From positions 62,001 to 126,000 of the forward strand of contig JAQFVV010006427.1 of NCBI GenBank assembly GCA_028023455.1: DNA of 64,000 bases, given 5' to 3'. Positions 12,731-24,435 of this stretch are shown piece by piece (positions within the stretch are counted from its first letter, which is position 1; each line of letters starts with the position of its first letter). The notes beneath the pieces are model-generated. The model searched no databases and was not told where the DNA came from. It was given only the letters and a program-made list of their open reading frames with translations. Both the position numbers and the translations under genes were made by a program. This stretch comes from Epiperipatus broadwayi (taxonomy: Eukaryota; Onychophora; Udeonychophora; Euonychophora; Peripatidae).

Positions 12731-14234
12731 GAAAAAAAATCAATATTTCATGTTGCAGATATTAAAAGATTTCACACTCAAATTACAAATACAAGCAAAG
12801 TGAAAGCTAAATATTTCTATAACTTATGTATATTCACATCATTATGTCTGTCATATTTATAAAATATGCCTCTTTTTTTTCAAATGCTACTCATGATGAT
12901 GTACAATGTCATAAACTGGCTATAGGTATCATTGATTTTTTTTATAATGGTATATTGAATATTGTAAAGTTTATTCCCAAGTATTTCGATTATTATATTT
13001 ATTTTTTCTGATATATATATATATATCTTTAATCTTTAATATGAAATAAGTACAACAAATTTATCATGATTAAAAGTATACTTTAGATGTTACTTTTTAT
13101 TAATTTTGTGATAAATTTTGAACATAGCAAGTTATCCAGAGCTGGAAAATTTGTTATTAAAATTAAAACTGAAATTACACAACAGGCTATACTAGTTCTA
13201 ACTTTGTTTGCTATGTTATTGTCAATGATTATTGGAATGGTCAAAGTTCCAGTTCTGTTGTATCTTGATCTGAAAGCTTCCATATCTATTTAATACTTTC
13301 TTTTTCTTTAAATTTTATAAATTTCTATTCTTACTCATTTCTGTATTTATATTCAAAATTATATACATCACTTAGATCTTTCATTTATTTTTCAATTTTA
13401 GCAATGAAATTTTTAGAAACAATTTTAACATATTAATTATGTATTTTTACATCTGCCTAAAAATCCCTTGTTTTTTCATCACAATAAATGTGGTTTAATT
13501 CTGGATTATCTGCATTTGATATCTTCCATTAACTGATCTTATTTACTACTTTTTTCTTTTTTTCATAAATCTTCAAATTATTTACCATTCATTTATTTAT
13601 GATGAATATCACTTTCCTTGTGATTTTAATAATTGTGCTCTTGTAGTAATGTATATGTTCATTTTTCACATCAATTGTTATCAACACCTTTCTTCTAATT
13701 TCATAAAGATGTAATAGATTCTTTAATTAAATATATGGAAGTTTTTAATGTAAGCCATAACTAAATAGAATTATATTTGTGATAAGAATTTTATTTTTAA
13801 AACATTTTTAACACTAAGTTGACCTTTTGGAAAGTTGTCAAATCTCAGGAAGTTGATCTTTCAGCAGTTGGCTCTTAGAAATATTATCATTCCGCATTGT
13901 AATTGTTTATGGAATAACTGTTGGTAATTTAAGCTACACTTGATAATATTGTAGATATGTAAAAAAAAAAAAACACTACATTCAACGTAACATTAAAAAA
14001 CAACATTGTTTTACTTCCAACTTATTTTTGTTAACTATATTTGAATTCTTTGAATAAAAAGTAATTTTTTATTATATTTCAACTTATATTTTGTTTTGTC
14101 TTTGTATTTAATTTATTTTCCTACTAAATTCCCTTGACCGTTGATTATTTGTTATTCTTTTTATAGTTGGATCTATAAGTATTGATATAGACACACATAC
14201 CGTGTTTAAATAAACCAACATGATTTAGATAAAT
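12731..14234. other. AT-rich sequence, no gene seen
   Basis: Frames of 60-68 codons at 12826-13011 and 13083-13293 (both strands) have chance-like hydrophobic composition and no recognisable motif. An (AT)n tract lies at 13011-13026. Confidence 0.5.
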
Positions 14235-14242
14235 TATACTTT

Positions 14243-14347
14243 TTTTTTTAAATGTCATAGCATCGGCCTGGACGCGAACCCGCAACCCGGGCAGCTGCCT
14301 GCAAGTGCAAAGCAGTCGCGCTGACCTCTCGACCACCAATGCAAGAC
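14243..14347 (-). mobile_element. tRNA-derived SINE
   Basis: A GC-rich island of about 85 bases in AT-rich surroundings. Read on the minus strand it has a tRNA-like A box (TGGTCGAGAGG, 14325-14335) and a B box (GGTTCGCGTCC, 14270-14280), spaced as in Pol III promoters. It ends in an A-run (T-run 14240-14249 on plus). TATACTTT flanks it at 14235-14242 and 14348-14355 as a target duplication. Length, promoter, tail and duplication identify a short SINE. It is not a functional tRNA: no cloverleaf with proper acceptor stem is apparent. Confidence 0.8.
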
Positions 14348-14355
14348 TATACTTT

Positions 14356-16239
14356 AGATATAAAAAATAAGAAATTTGTATATTTTTCCTATTTAGTAAG
14401 ACAATCTTAGAATATGTAAAGATTATGAACTTCTTTAAAAAATAACTTTAAGATAACTCAGCAACTAAAAGAAAAAAATGATGTCACAACTTAAAAGATA
14501 GTAAATCAATGGTAATTATTGAAAATGCATTTATTCTCTCTCTCTTCTTTTTTTTTTGAGCAGGAAGAAAAAATAGTGTTTCTGACTGTAGGCTATCTAC
14601 AAACTAAAAAGAAATTTAATTGATCCTTTATATAAAATATGATTCTGATAAAATAGATATAAAAATGATATCCTGTCTTTCTTCAAACATTTTTTAAAAT
14701 GCCATTTATTTATTAAAATAAAATAAAATGAAACCCAAAAGTCTCTTTGATTTTACATTCTTTTGATTTAAAAAGTAATGAAAAATATATTAATAAGATA
14801 TTAAACAAATGCATTTATTTTCTTCAAACAATTTTTTATCTTTTAAGAGAGTAATAATATTATTTGATATCAAAATGCATTATATAATTCAATTAACAAT
14901 ATTTGATTTTTTTTTTTTTAGTAAAAAAATAATTTCATATTAATAAAAAAAGGAATGAGTATTTACAAAGTAGAAGTTTTGATAAAGAATATTCAAATAT
15001 TTTTTAATATTCTAAAATTATTTTAAGTCACAATTTAAAATTATGATTAACACTATAACATAGGTAGTTTTCTGTATTTAATAAATTCCTCTAAGCTAGC
15101 CAGTTTATTTTCATAAAAGCACTTAATTTTTGTATTAATAAACGCAATATATAAAACAAGCATTCTGTTCATGTCATGTGTTTTTTTTCTGTTAACCAAC
15201 ATTACTGATTTTTATAAACTATACTGAGTCTTTAGATAAGCAACCTAATCAATAAAACTTTTGAAAGTACTTTTACTGTTGTGTTTAGCAATAATATTGC
15301 ATAGTAATTTCTGTAGTTTTTTTTCTTTTCTTTTTTTCATATATGGAAATTAAAACAAAGAAATATCTGGAAAGTTAATGTTGCATAACTTTATGGGTTT
15401 ATACACTCCTAAAAATGCCAGTAAATTTTAAATAAAATATTATCAAATTTTAAAACCTTTCCAGAATTTATAATCATGCTTTTTAAATTTACAGAAATAT
15501 TTATCTCATCAAGCAAGGCATCTTTATCCGATTATAATAAACTGATAGGGGGATTATGTCACTAAATACAATTATTTGAACTCCATATTATTAATCCAAA
15601 GATAATTAAAGTATTCCCTTTATACATTCAGAATATTATTATATAAAATGTTTTATGTTTAATGAGCTATGATTGGAAAATAATTGTCTCTATTGCAGTT
15701 TTAATTTATGAATTTTTATTTAGTTTTTTTCTTAGTTGTTCTGCTTTTTCTTTAAATATATTTGTTGTTAATGAAGCTTCACGTATATTTTATTGTCTAA
15801 CTAAACCAAGAATAATTCTATCAGACCAATCAGATTTTTTTAAATTAATCTTAGAATAGACAATAGTGTTTACAGCTCACTTCTTGATATAATCATCTTG
15901 AAAACTGCTATTTTAATTTTAAAGCAAATTGATTTTTTTACATTCTGATTATTAATATGATTTATAAATTATCTTAAATATTAAAATGACTGCATACAAA
16001 ATGTTTTATAGTGAATTTTCTCCCTAATACATTGTTCTGATTCTCACTTTATGATATTCAAAAGTTAAATAACAACAAACCATTTTAGTATATTTGTTTC
16101 CAAAACCTTTTAAAATGTAGTTTACTGTTTCTACTATTATGTTCAACAAAGTATAAAAACAAAATTTGGTACCAATTTAGAATTGCTCTCCACCATTTTG
16201 ATTTCAAAGAGGAGCCCCAAAACCCCTACTGACACAACT
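14356..16239. other. AT-rich sequence, no gene seen
   Basis: Long A and T runs. The 65-codon frame at 15662-15859 starts at a non-ATG codon and has no recognisable motif. No repeats or splice-flanked open stretches that I can support. Confidence 0.5.
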
Positions 16240-17035
16240 AAACACTCAACAATATCAAATAATACTGACCACTATTGATATACAGTGTTCCTGTTATTTA
16301 TTCAATACTGCACAAAAAGGGAGCAAAATAACTTCATCAAACAATAATACATTATTATTTTTGTTGTTACTAGTCACCATTTTTATATATAAAAAAAATC
16401 CACAACTACCATACAAATAAGCATAATCATGTGACCAAGGAAATTCAAATAACCCTCACAATCAATTATCAAAAATATTAATAATTAAGAAATGTCAAAA
16501 AATATTAATGAATCATGTAAACAGAAAAAAAAACACAAAAATAAAAATGATCAAGTATTAGTAATTAGGAAATAACAGGAAAAATTACTGTAAAAAAAAT
16601 TAAAAACAATACCAAAGTATTTTATTTTTAAAATATATTTTAAAAAACAATATTTTTTCAAATTTTAGTAATTATGATGAAATGACCAAAAAAATTAACA
16701 TAATCATGTGATGAAAAAAAAATCCACTCTTGAAATCAAATATTAAAAATATTTAATTAGAAAATAGTTGAAAAATTAGCATAATAAAAAATTTAAAACA
16801 ATATACTAAAGTATTCTACTTTTAAAATAGCATGTCAAATATATTATGGCAAAATAAATTACTAAACCAAGCTTAAAAACAATATTTGGTAAAATCAGTA
16901 ATTAGTAAATGAGAAAAAAAAATTTGCTAAAAAATCAAATTAATATTTTAATAAAAATTAAACAAATGATTATGATTAAAAAATTACAATAAATAAAAAA
17001 ATATTAAACTAAAATAAAAACTAGGTTGTAGAATG
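16240..17035 (-). repeat. AT-rich repeat family, minus-strand copies
   Basis: Contains several copies of CATAATCATGTGA-type blocks and TTAGTAATTA blocks. These are reverse complements of blocks in the 19.8-21.8 and 26.5-27.4 kb repeats (for example GATCACATGATTATG at 21397). Spacing is irregular and divergence high. Confidence 0.55.
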
Positions 17036-17039
17036 GAAC

Positions 17040-18480
17040 AAACTTTGCATTTTTGAGATAATAGAAATTTTTGTTTGCTAGTATATATTATAATGGCCAA
17101 TGGAACCTCCTAAACCTATCTGCCATATCAAGGTACCACTAAGATATTCAAACCTAGAAAATTTATAAAGGTGGCAGATACATACGGGTTAGGTTCAACT
17201 TTTATCAAACTGAAAGACAACTTGCTCAGGGAGAAGCTGAGCTTATTTAAAATTTTTAATTTTTGATTTTTAAAAATATTAAAATATATGTAATAAATTA
17301 CAGCCAAATTAATTCAATAAGACATTTTATTATTACACACACATACACATTAACACAAACATCAGAAAATTACATTAACTATTAAATATATTGGATTTAA
17401 ATTATATGCACAGATGGAAGCATTTAATAGATTTAATGCAATTTTAGTATTTTACTAAGTGTAAATATGCTACATAGATTATGAATATAACCAATCCAAT
17501 CCTTTTAACCTTAGGTTAAATCTCACCAATGCTAGCTTACTGATATACCGATATGACTAATGCAAAATGAGATTATTAGCATAACACAATCAAGCTGACA
17601 GGAATTTATATCTGTATCATGATATCATTAGAGAAATAAAGAATCATGGTGGGAAGAAATGAGCATCTTCCCCATGATCAATAATAAATTTCACCAATTG
17701 ATAGAAATGATTCATTGAACAATTGGTGACACAAAATGAAATTATTTGAAATATATCTAAAGAGATGCTCTATAAATAGGGATAGCCATCTGTGCCATCT
17801 TATTATCCCAACCAGAGCATAAGAAAATCAATGACATAAGAAATGTGTCTATGACTTGCTACACTTTTGGGCTATATGTTTGGGTGGGGTATTATGCCCT
17901 GTATCCTAATATGTTATAAAAGAACAAATATCCAATGTGTCTACCCAGATTACATTGACATAAAACATTCATATATCCATCCACCAGCACCGAATTAGCT
18001 ATGAAAAAATTAGCCCAAAATTAAAACACCTTAAACTATAATCTTGTGAATCTATGCAGCCATTTGTGCTAATTTTCAAATAATTAATTTTTAAAAAATT
18101 TACAAGAATGGAAATGATATTAAACACATATATAAAAAATATATAATAAAATAATTTAAAATTTTAATCAGATAAAAGAGAGATTTCTTTTAAAAGTTAA
18201 GTGACATTTAAAATACTTGAAAAAGTTTGTTCATTTAAAGAAGTTCATACTTTCCAATGCTGTAGGTTTACTAAAGTCTGTCTTTACAGTCCTTAATACA
18301 TCACACAACTATGTTCACAGTTCTTCCATCCCATATTGATATTGTCCTAGGTGGAGATGAATCCATTGCTAGTCAGTTTCTGGGAACCATCATACTGGAG
18401 GCTGCCTCAGCTAGTGCAAATACAGGAAATATAATTTATTGTGTGATCTTGGAGATCCACAATACACTTATAAATATATT
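17040..18480 (-). repeat. old antisense relic of an LTR related to element A
   Basis: Reverse-complement blocks match the LTR of element A in order. CTAGGTTTGAATA near 17150 corresponds to CTAGGTTCAAATA at 23821. A block near 18045-18085 corresponds to the TCTATATAGCCATTCATG region of A. Near 18350, on the minus strand, an ATG-initiated stretch sits where A has its LTR-borne frame. Two stem-loops (TCATGG..GGAAGA/TCTTCCCCATGA at 17644-17683 and CACCAATTG/CAATTGGTG at about 17692-17727) occur inside. Boundaries are approximate. Confidence 0.5.
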
Positions 18481-19180
18481 TAAATAACACATGATGAGCA
18501 AAAGCAATCAAAATCTAAATCTCAACTTCAAAGTTTTTTTTTTATTATATCTTTTTGAATTCTTATCATCAAATTCCAGGATCGATCTTGCCTGGCTTGG
18601 CACTGTTCTTTTTGGTGATGATGACTTTTTTCTCTGGATCATGTGTTTATTTCCATCATTATTGGACAGCTTGTTTTAGAGTGGGAATTCAAAATTTCAT
18701 CACCAGTATTTTTTAATTGATCTCTTATCTGACTTTATACCCAAAGGCCTACTTGCTGTTATGTCATTACAGAAAATCATTTCCATTCTAAGATTAAAAA
18801 TAACTTTTAACTTTAATTAATTGACAGCTTTTTTTAAATTCCTTTATATTAAACTTGTTTTTAGATTTTAACTTTAAATAATTATATAATTAGTTTTCTA
18901 TCTGTGCATTATATATATTAATTTATAAAAATGATTAATTTTTTATATATTTCTATTTGAGGATGATTTTATTTACATTTTTTTCACTTTTATTTGAAAG
19001 TGATGTAACAGCATATATGTATATCATTACTATATATATATGAAAAACAAAAAGCAAGTTAAAACTTGCTAATGTTTGTATTTATGACAATAGATGGCGT
19101 TCTACCAAAAACGCCATCAAGCATATGTTTGTTTACATAAACATCAGAGCAAGCATTCACTATCTCTAACTTTAGTTCCA

Positions 19181-19224
19181 CCTTCAGATCATGATTTCAA
19201 GCTATTTTCTATCGTCAGTGAAGG
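19181..19224 (-). ncRNA. type I hammerhead ribozyme, copy 1
   Basis: On the minus strand, stem I strands CCTTCA and TGAAGG (6 bp) enclose the core CTGACGA, a stem II hairpin (TAGAAAATAGCTT), GAAA and a minimal stem III (ATC/GAT, 2-nt loop). Predicted cleavage is after the C of GATC, between plus positions 19187 and 19186. All core residues C3 U4 G5 A6 G8 A9 G12 A13 A14 A15.1 and U16.1 are present. Stem II has a U.U pair at its base. The very short stem III is typical of genomic type I hammerheads that act as dimers. Confidence 0.85.
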
Positions 19225-19580
19225 ACAGGAATAAGAAACTAGATCTAAACACAAACTCTGAGCGTTTATGAAACAGTTTCTATTCATCTTGCAAGCGTGA
19301 ATCTTTTAGATACGTAATGTCTTCAAACTCAGCATAGCAAGCCAGATAGCTATATGGGTCTGATATCAATTCAGCATCACCACATAGTAGAAGCCTCTTT
19401 AATATATATTATTGCAAGAAAGACCTCAAAGGTACATTTATGAAAAACAAAAAGCAAGTTAAAACTTGCTAACGCTTGTATTTATGAAAATAGATGGTGT
19501 TCTACCAAAAACACCATCAAGCGTATGTTTGTTTACATAAATGTCAGAGCAAGCATTCACTATCTCTGACTTTAATTCCA

Positions 19581-19624
19581 CCTTCAGATCATGATTTCAA
19601 GCTATTTGCTATCGTCAGTGAAGG
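19581..19624 (-). ncRNA. type I hammerhead ribozyme, copy 2
   Basis: Same layout as copy 1, one unit (400 nt) away, with stem II hairpin TAGCAAATAGCTT. The CAAATAG loop resembles the loop II of the Schistosoma hammerhead (from general knowledge of that family). Core and both 6-bp stem I strands are intact. Cleavage here and at copy 1 would release a 400-nt monomer. Confidence 0.87.
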
Positions 19625-19633
19625 AATTCCTGT

Positions 19634-19677
19634 CCTTCACTGATGATAGCAAATAGCTTGAAATCATGATCTGAAGA
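19634..19677 (+). ncRNA. type I hammerhead ribozyme, copy 3 (inverted unit)
   Basis: The plus strand carries CCTTCA, the canonical core CTGATGA, TAGCAAATAGCTT, GAAA, TCATGATC, then TGAAGA. The outermost stem I pair is lost (C opposite A), the remaining five pairs and the core are intact. Because it lies in the inverted copy, a full plus transcript would also fold back on the direct units. Confidence 0.85.
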
Positions 19678-19779
19678 TGCAACTAAAGTTAGAGATAGTG
19701 AATGCTTGCTCTGATGTTTATGTAAACAAACATATGCTTGAGGTGTTTTTGGTAGAATGCCATCTATTGTCATATATAT

Positions 19780-21784
19780 AAATAATAGCAGTAAATTGAA
19801 AAATGTTAACATTTGATAAACTGCTGTTTTTACATCCAAGTTTTTATATCAGTAATTTTTGGTTTAAATTTTTTCAATTATGCATATTATGTTTTTATAA
19901 TTTTATTTAGTAATTTAAATATTTATTACACATTTAGTAATTTTTTATTTATTGGTGAAATATTATTTGCTAATCTATTGTTAATGAAATTCCCCTCTCC
20001 CCATATTTTATATATCTTAAGATTTTAATATTTTATATTGATCTGAGTAATTTGGAAATTTTTGGTCATATGATCATCCTAGCAAATTTTTTTATGTTAT
20101 TTGCCAATTACTGACATTTACCAAACATTAAATCACTAAACATTTCATAATAAGCGTTCATTATGCTTTCACAAGTTGTTTACACAGAGACAAAATTCTC
20201 CATATAGTAGTGCCACATAATGCAAGCCATAGTAGTCTAGGTGCAGTACTCTCAGATCCAAGGCTCCTGACTGATGAAAACACAATCTATAAACTACTCT
20301 GGGGATATTGAATGAGTAGGTGGTACATCCACTGATTAATCTGGCTTGCAGTGAATAGCGTTACTGTATGGAGAGTTTTGTCTCTATGTTTACCAAATAT
20401 TGTTTTTGAAATTTTGACTTTTTTGAGAATAAACTTCCTTTGTTTTCTTTTATTTTTCAATTAAAGGTATAATTTTTTATGTGAACTGAACAGACTACTA
20501 ACATTATGGCAAATTAAAAAACCTCAGTTAACAAGTAAATAACATTTATGGATTTTAAAAAAATTAAAAGAAACTCCTCTTTAATTTTTGTTTGATGGCT
20601 ATTTTTACCCACATTACATTTAGGTGGCAAGCATTTTAAATGCTTGATATGATGGCAAACTGGACACAGCTCTTCTATCTCTCCCTCCCTTGCTCCGGTA
20701 TTTAAAGATAATGTTATAAAATGATCTATTTAAAGTATTTTTCATATAATTATTCTAGGAATTCCACTCATGCAAATGCTAATATTACTTTTTGATTATA
20801 AACTTTTAAGTTTGTTTTCATTTTTTAATCAAATATTATTTTTTTATTGTTCTAAAAATAAGATATTAAAGGGACTCCATGTCAATTGATCCCATCAATT
20901 TTTTTTTATCAATGTTTCTTTTTATTGGTTTAGTAATTTTTATTTGTTTTAATTTTTGAATTATATATAATATGGTTTTATACATTTATTTATTAACTTT
21001 AATACCCTAGTAATTATTATTATTTTGATCAAATATTATTTACTACACAATTCTTTATGAAATTTTTCACTCTCATGTTTGTACACATTTTTATGTTAGT
21101 TTAGTAATTTTTTAATCGTACATAATATAGTTTTCTTTATTTTAATACTTTTTATATATTTAGTAATATTTTATTTGCTGATTCAATATTATTTAGTAAA
21201 CTATTAGCTTTTGAAATCTTGACTCTTCCTTTTTTTGTATATCTTAGTATTTTAATATTTTATATTGAGCAAAAAAACATGTGCTAATTACAAATATTTA
21301 TAATAATAATTTGATTTTTGTTGGTCATGTTTTTTATTACACTAATAATTTTTATGGCCATTTGATAATTTTTTATCAAAATAGTAATGTAATATTTTTG
21401 ATCACATGATTATGCTGGCAAATTGGTTTTTTTTTTCACATTTTCTAATTACTGTTATTTGCCAAATATTGTTTTTGAAAATTTAATTTTTTGATGGTGC
21501 CCATTTCTGTGTGTGTGTGTTTTTTTTTTGGTTTTTCAACAAAAATTGCAATTTTTTTATGGACTGGATAGTTACTAACAATTACATCAATTTAAACATT
21601 AAAAAAAAACTAAGCAGGTAAAGGTATTTATAGATTTTTAAAAAAAATTAAAAAATTTCATGCTTTAACTTTTGTTTGATAGATATTTCTAGCCACTTTA
21701 CATTTAAGTGTCAAGTGCTTGGCATGATGAGGATAAACCGGACACAGCATTTCTATTCTTCCCTGCCTCACTCAGTATTAGTAG
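19780..21784 (+). repeat. degenerate tandem repeat, about 1.1-1.3 kb units (U1, U2)
   Basis: Blocks recur in the same order. GGACACAGC occurs near 20653 and 21741, with TTTGCCAA(T/A) and TTTTTGAAA in both. ATATTATTTRCTA and TATATCTTA-type blocks occur near 19960-20020 and 21190-21260. A third copy continues after element A at 26545. The family is non-coding and AT-rich, with smaller internal repeats containing TTTAGTAATTTTT. Confidence 0.6.
20184..20386. mobile_element. MITE, family 1 copy 1
   Basis: Inverted termini (ACAGAGACAAAATTCTCCAT at the left, its complement with a few changes at the right; arms about 45 bases) flank a 203-bp non-coding element. TGTTTAC occurs at 20177-20183 and 20387-20393 as a 7-8 bp target duplication, compatible with a hAT-type transposase. 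The same family recurs at 55667-55845. Confidence 0.75.
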
Positions 21785-23891
21785 TGTAATGATATATAAA
21801 TATGCCATTACATTAATTTAAAATAAAAACTTTAAGTTCGCAAATAAAAATACATTTATTAAAAACTAAAAGCTAAAAAAAAATTAAAGAGTTGTTCAAT
21901 ACATATATATTCGCACAGATGCAAAACTTTAAAAATTATTTTTTTTAAAAAAAAAAAAAAGTATTTGAACGTACTTTTTTAGAAAAAGTATAAGAAAAAG
22001 ATAAAATATTTGTGTAAATGGAAATGATTGTTTTATAAATTAATTGAAAAGCAAACTAGCCCTTGGGGCTCTTATATAATTAAAAAGTCAGAAGAAAGAT
22101 ATAGATAAGAGAATAAAAAGAATTAGCTTGACCAATGGAAGCACCAAGCCTCAGCTCGGACCCAAATGAAAATAATGGATTAGTGATGTTTTGTTCATTG
22201 AATCCAGAGGATGATTATAAAAGGGAAAATATTGAAATTAAAGACAGTTCCAGGCAGTTCCAGCTTGATTTTGTGAGAAGAGTGATAAGACGCACTTATC
22301 GCTCTCTCTCACTTATTTCAAATAAAATGACTGAAAAACAGAATGGAAACAGCTAAGGCCACCTCCAGAACATCAGACCAGTCTTTCAATGGGGACATCA
22401 TGGGAATTGCCACCAAGAACCATGATTCTTCTACTGTAAGCTATTGAACTAAAAAATTTAAAATTTAAAAGTAATTAAGAACTTTTGTCAAGATTTGATA
22501 AGTTCAATAAACAAGCTAAATCTAATATTTGTAAAATGAACTATAATCTGACTTTTCCAAATCAATTATTGTTTAATTTTTTTTCATTGGAGTTTGCCAA
22601 AAATCATTTCCATTTTTTTTATTTTTATTGTAGAAATTATTAAATGCATTAAATTTAAGTTGGGCATAGATGCTTGCATAGATTCATTCATTTTTAATTA
22701 TATTTTTGTTTTCATATTTGATTAAAATATATAGACATTCAGTAAATAATGATATCTTACATTGAATATCTAAAATGTATTTATTCGGATGTCTTTTTAG
22801 TTATTGGTGTCAATGTGGCATCTTATGATGAATGCCAATGGGTTTCTTGTGAATTCCCTCTGCAATTACATCAATGATTTTATATTTTGATCATTTATGT
22901 TTATTTTGAAATGTTTTTGAGCATGTAATCTGTGTAGTCGATCTATGCTCAACATTAAAAAACAAACTTTTATAAATCCATCTGTGTGAATTTATATAAA
23001 TGTTAAATTTAAGTTGGGCATGAATGGCTATATAGATTTGTAAAGTTATATTAATTAATTAGGGGAGGGTAATCTTAGGTTATTTGTTTCATAGTTAAAT
23101 TAGGTCAATGGATTGGATATATTGGTGTAATTAGTAGATGTAGTATGAGGTTCGCTACATGCAGGATCTCCATTATATGCCGCACACCTCTTTTTGCCTA
23201 TGGAAGGGAATAGTAAGACGGAAAAATGCAGTCCCTTCCTATGGAGTTTTTTTTATATTGTTCTTTTTGCCATACAGATGTAACATTCCTGTATTGGACA
23301 AGAGTCAATGTCTTTTCTAACCATGCTGTTCAGATGTACATTCGTGACAGTATGGTATATATTTGTGCTGTCGTATTTTCATGCTACATTGAATACATCA
23401 ATGTATCAGATGGATTGACGCCGGTTTGACTGCAAACTTTTGGCCTAAGGTTAAATAAGGGATAGAATATTTTCTTTTCAAATACAATCTATGTAGTTTA
23501 TTCATACTCGACAATCTTAAAATAAATATAAAATTCATCTGCGTGGATGATTGAAAATTTTAAAATAATAATTTAAATTAAAAGTTAATATAAAAAAATG
23601 TTATTCCTCAAATTTAAAATGATTATATATGTGCATTAATAAATGTTGTTTGTGTGTTAATTACTGGCAGTGGCTTTTATTTTTTTATATTTAAGATATA
23701 AATTAAAGATATATATTATTATCTCTGCATCTCTACTGAGCTAGTGACTTGGGATAATGGTCTAAATATGAAATAAAGTGGGATATTAACAGCATGTATC
23801 TGCCTACTATATAAAATTTCTAGGTTCAAATACTTAGATGGCACCCTTGTTGGCAGATATGGTAAGACTCCTTATTTTTTGGACCGTTATA
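21785..23891 (+). repeat. left LTR of element A
   Basis: A 2.1 kb sequence repeated directly at 24436-26540. It starts with a hairpin (TGTAATG/CATTACA, 21785-21812). It holds a TATATAA box at 22073-22079, a short reading frame (22135-22356), a splice donor GTAAGC at 22433 and, near its end, a tRNA B-box-like GGTTCAAAT. It ends about GTTATA and is followed by a Lys-like primer site. GTAG precedes it (21781-21784) and follows the right LTR (26541-26544) as a 4-bp target duplication, as in Ty3/Gypsy elements. Confidence 0.85.
22135..22356 (+). CDS. short reading frame inside the LTR of element A (possible spliced first exon)
   Basis: The frame begins 56 bases after the LTR TATA box at an ATG in good context (ACCAATGG). 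It encodes 73 residues, starting MEAPSLSSDPNENNGLVMF, with acidic N-terminal and basic Arg-rich C-terminal halves and no membrane segment. I do not recognise it. The right LTR copy (ATG 24790) keeps the first 40 or so residues but is stopped at 24931. A neighbouring frame stays open to a donor-like GTAAGC at 22433, so the original product may have continued by splicing past the LTR. Both copies share the promoter. Confidence 0.45.
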   Translation: MEAPSLSSDPNENNGLVMFCSLNPEDDYKRENIEIKDSSRQFQLDFVRRVIRRTYRSLSLISNKMTEKQNGNS

Positions 23892-24435
23892 ATTGGACTC
23901 CCAACATGGGTCAATTTTTAATAAACCACCAGTACTCTGAGAATTTTAAAAATGAATCATGCCCATAATATTTTTTTTGAAATGAGTATAAATATATTTT
24001 TTGTATTGACATGGAGTTATAGTTTGAATTTTTGTTTTAAAAATACTGCCAGTAAGAAAAATTGTGCATATGTAAACATAAATACGAGGAATAAAACGAA
24101 ATAATTAAAATGTAATAATTAATATAAATCATAATTTCTTTTTTTTAAAAAAAGTCTTATTTAAAATCCAAGCATTTAACATGCCTTAGTAATAGTTAAA
24201 AGTGGGAGAAAAGAAACATGGAAGGGAGGGGGCAGAAATTTAGCTGGTAGAAAGGAATCAACAGTCAACAATTTTTTTTATCATTATATTTGTGTGTAAT
24301 TACTGTTTTGAATTTTAAAAAAAGTTTTGTCCTTTTGAAATTTTCATATATAATCAATTTGTGTAACGTAATTACTAACACTAAGTAAATTCTTTTTTTT
24401 TTAATGTTTTTGTTTTTTGAGGAAGTTTACTGATA
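23892..24435 (+). mobile_element. internal region of element A, no coding capacity
   Basis: Only 544 bases lie between the LTRs. The primer site TGGACTCCCAACATGGGTC is at 23894-23912. A purine run (GTGGGAGAAAAG, then GGAAGGGAGGGGG) spans about 24201-24233, some 200 bases before the right LTR. No gag or pol is present, so the element is non-autonomous, like a TRIM/LARD but with LTRs far longer than its interior. Confidence 0.75.
23894..23912 (+). promoter_or_regulatory. primer-binding site (tRNA-Lys-like) of element A
   Basis: TGGACTCCCAACATGGGTC aligns with the Lys1,2 site TGGCGCCCAACGTGGGGC with a one-base gap and a few changes. It sits two bases after the LTR end. Confidence 0.65.

Larger units (their letters stand above)
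19041..19771. mobile_element. retrozyme-like element with hammerhead ribozymes, 400-nt unit
   Basis: Unit 1 starts at 19041 and unit 2 at 19441 (period exactly 400). Unit 2 stops near 19625 and is followed by an inverted copy to about 19771. Each unit carries a type I hammerhead on the strand opposite to the direct repeats. Other conserved stems are AGCAAGTT/AACTTGCT and one that covaries: GATGGCGTT/AACGCCATC in unit 1 against GATGGTGTT/AACACCATC in unit 2. No protein is encoded. Tandem units of a few hundred bases with type I hammerheads are what is known for metazoan retrozymes, whose transcripts self-cleave to monomers and circularise. The flanks are (AT)n, so the target duplication is ambiguous. 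Confidence 0.88.

Noticed and set aside
13083-13293. Overlapping frames of about 67 codons on both strands
   Set aside because: No family motif, no splice or promoter context; open frames on both strands of a short AT-rich stretch are consistent with chance.
14243-14347. Functional tRNA gene
   Set aside because: A and B boxes are present, but there is no good acceptor stem, while an A-run and a target duplication mark it as a SINE.
18491-18679. 62-codon plus-strand frame
   Set aside because: It adjoins the antisense LTR relic, has chance-like composition and no supporting signals.
20271-20277. CTGATGA, possible hammerhead core in the MITE
   Set aside because: No stem II hairpin followed by GAAA downstream and no matching stem I strands.
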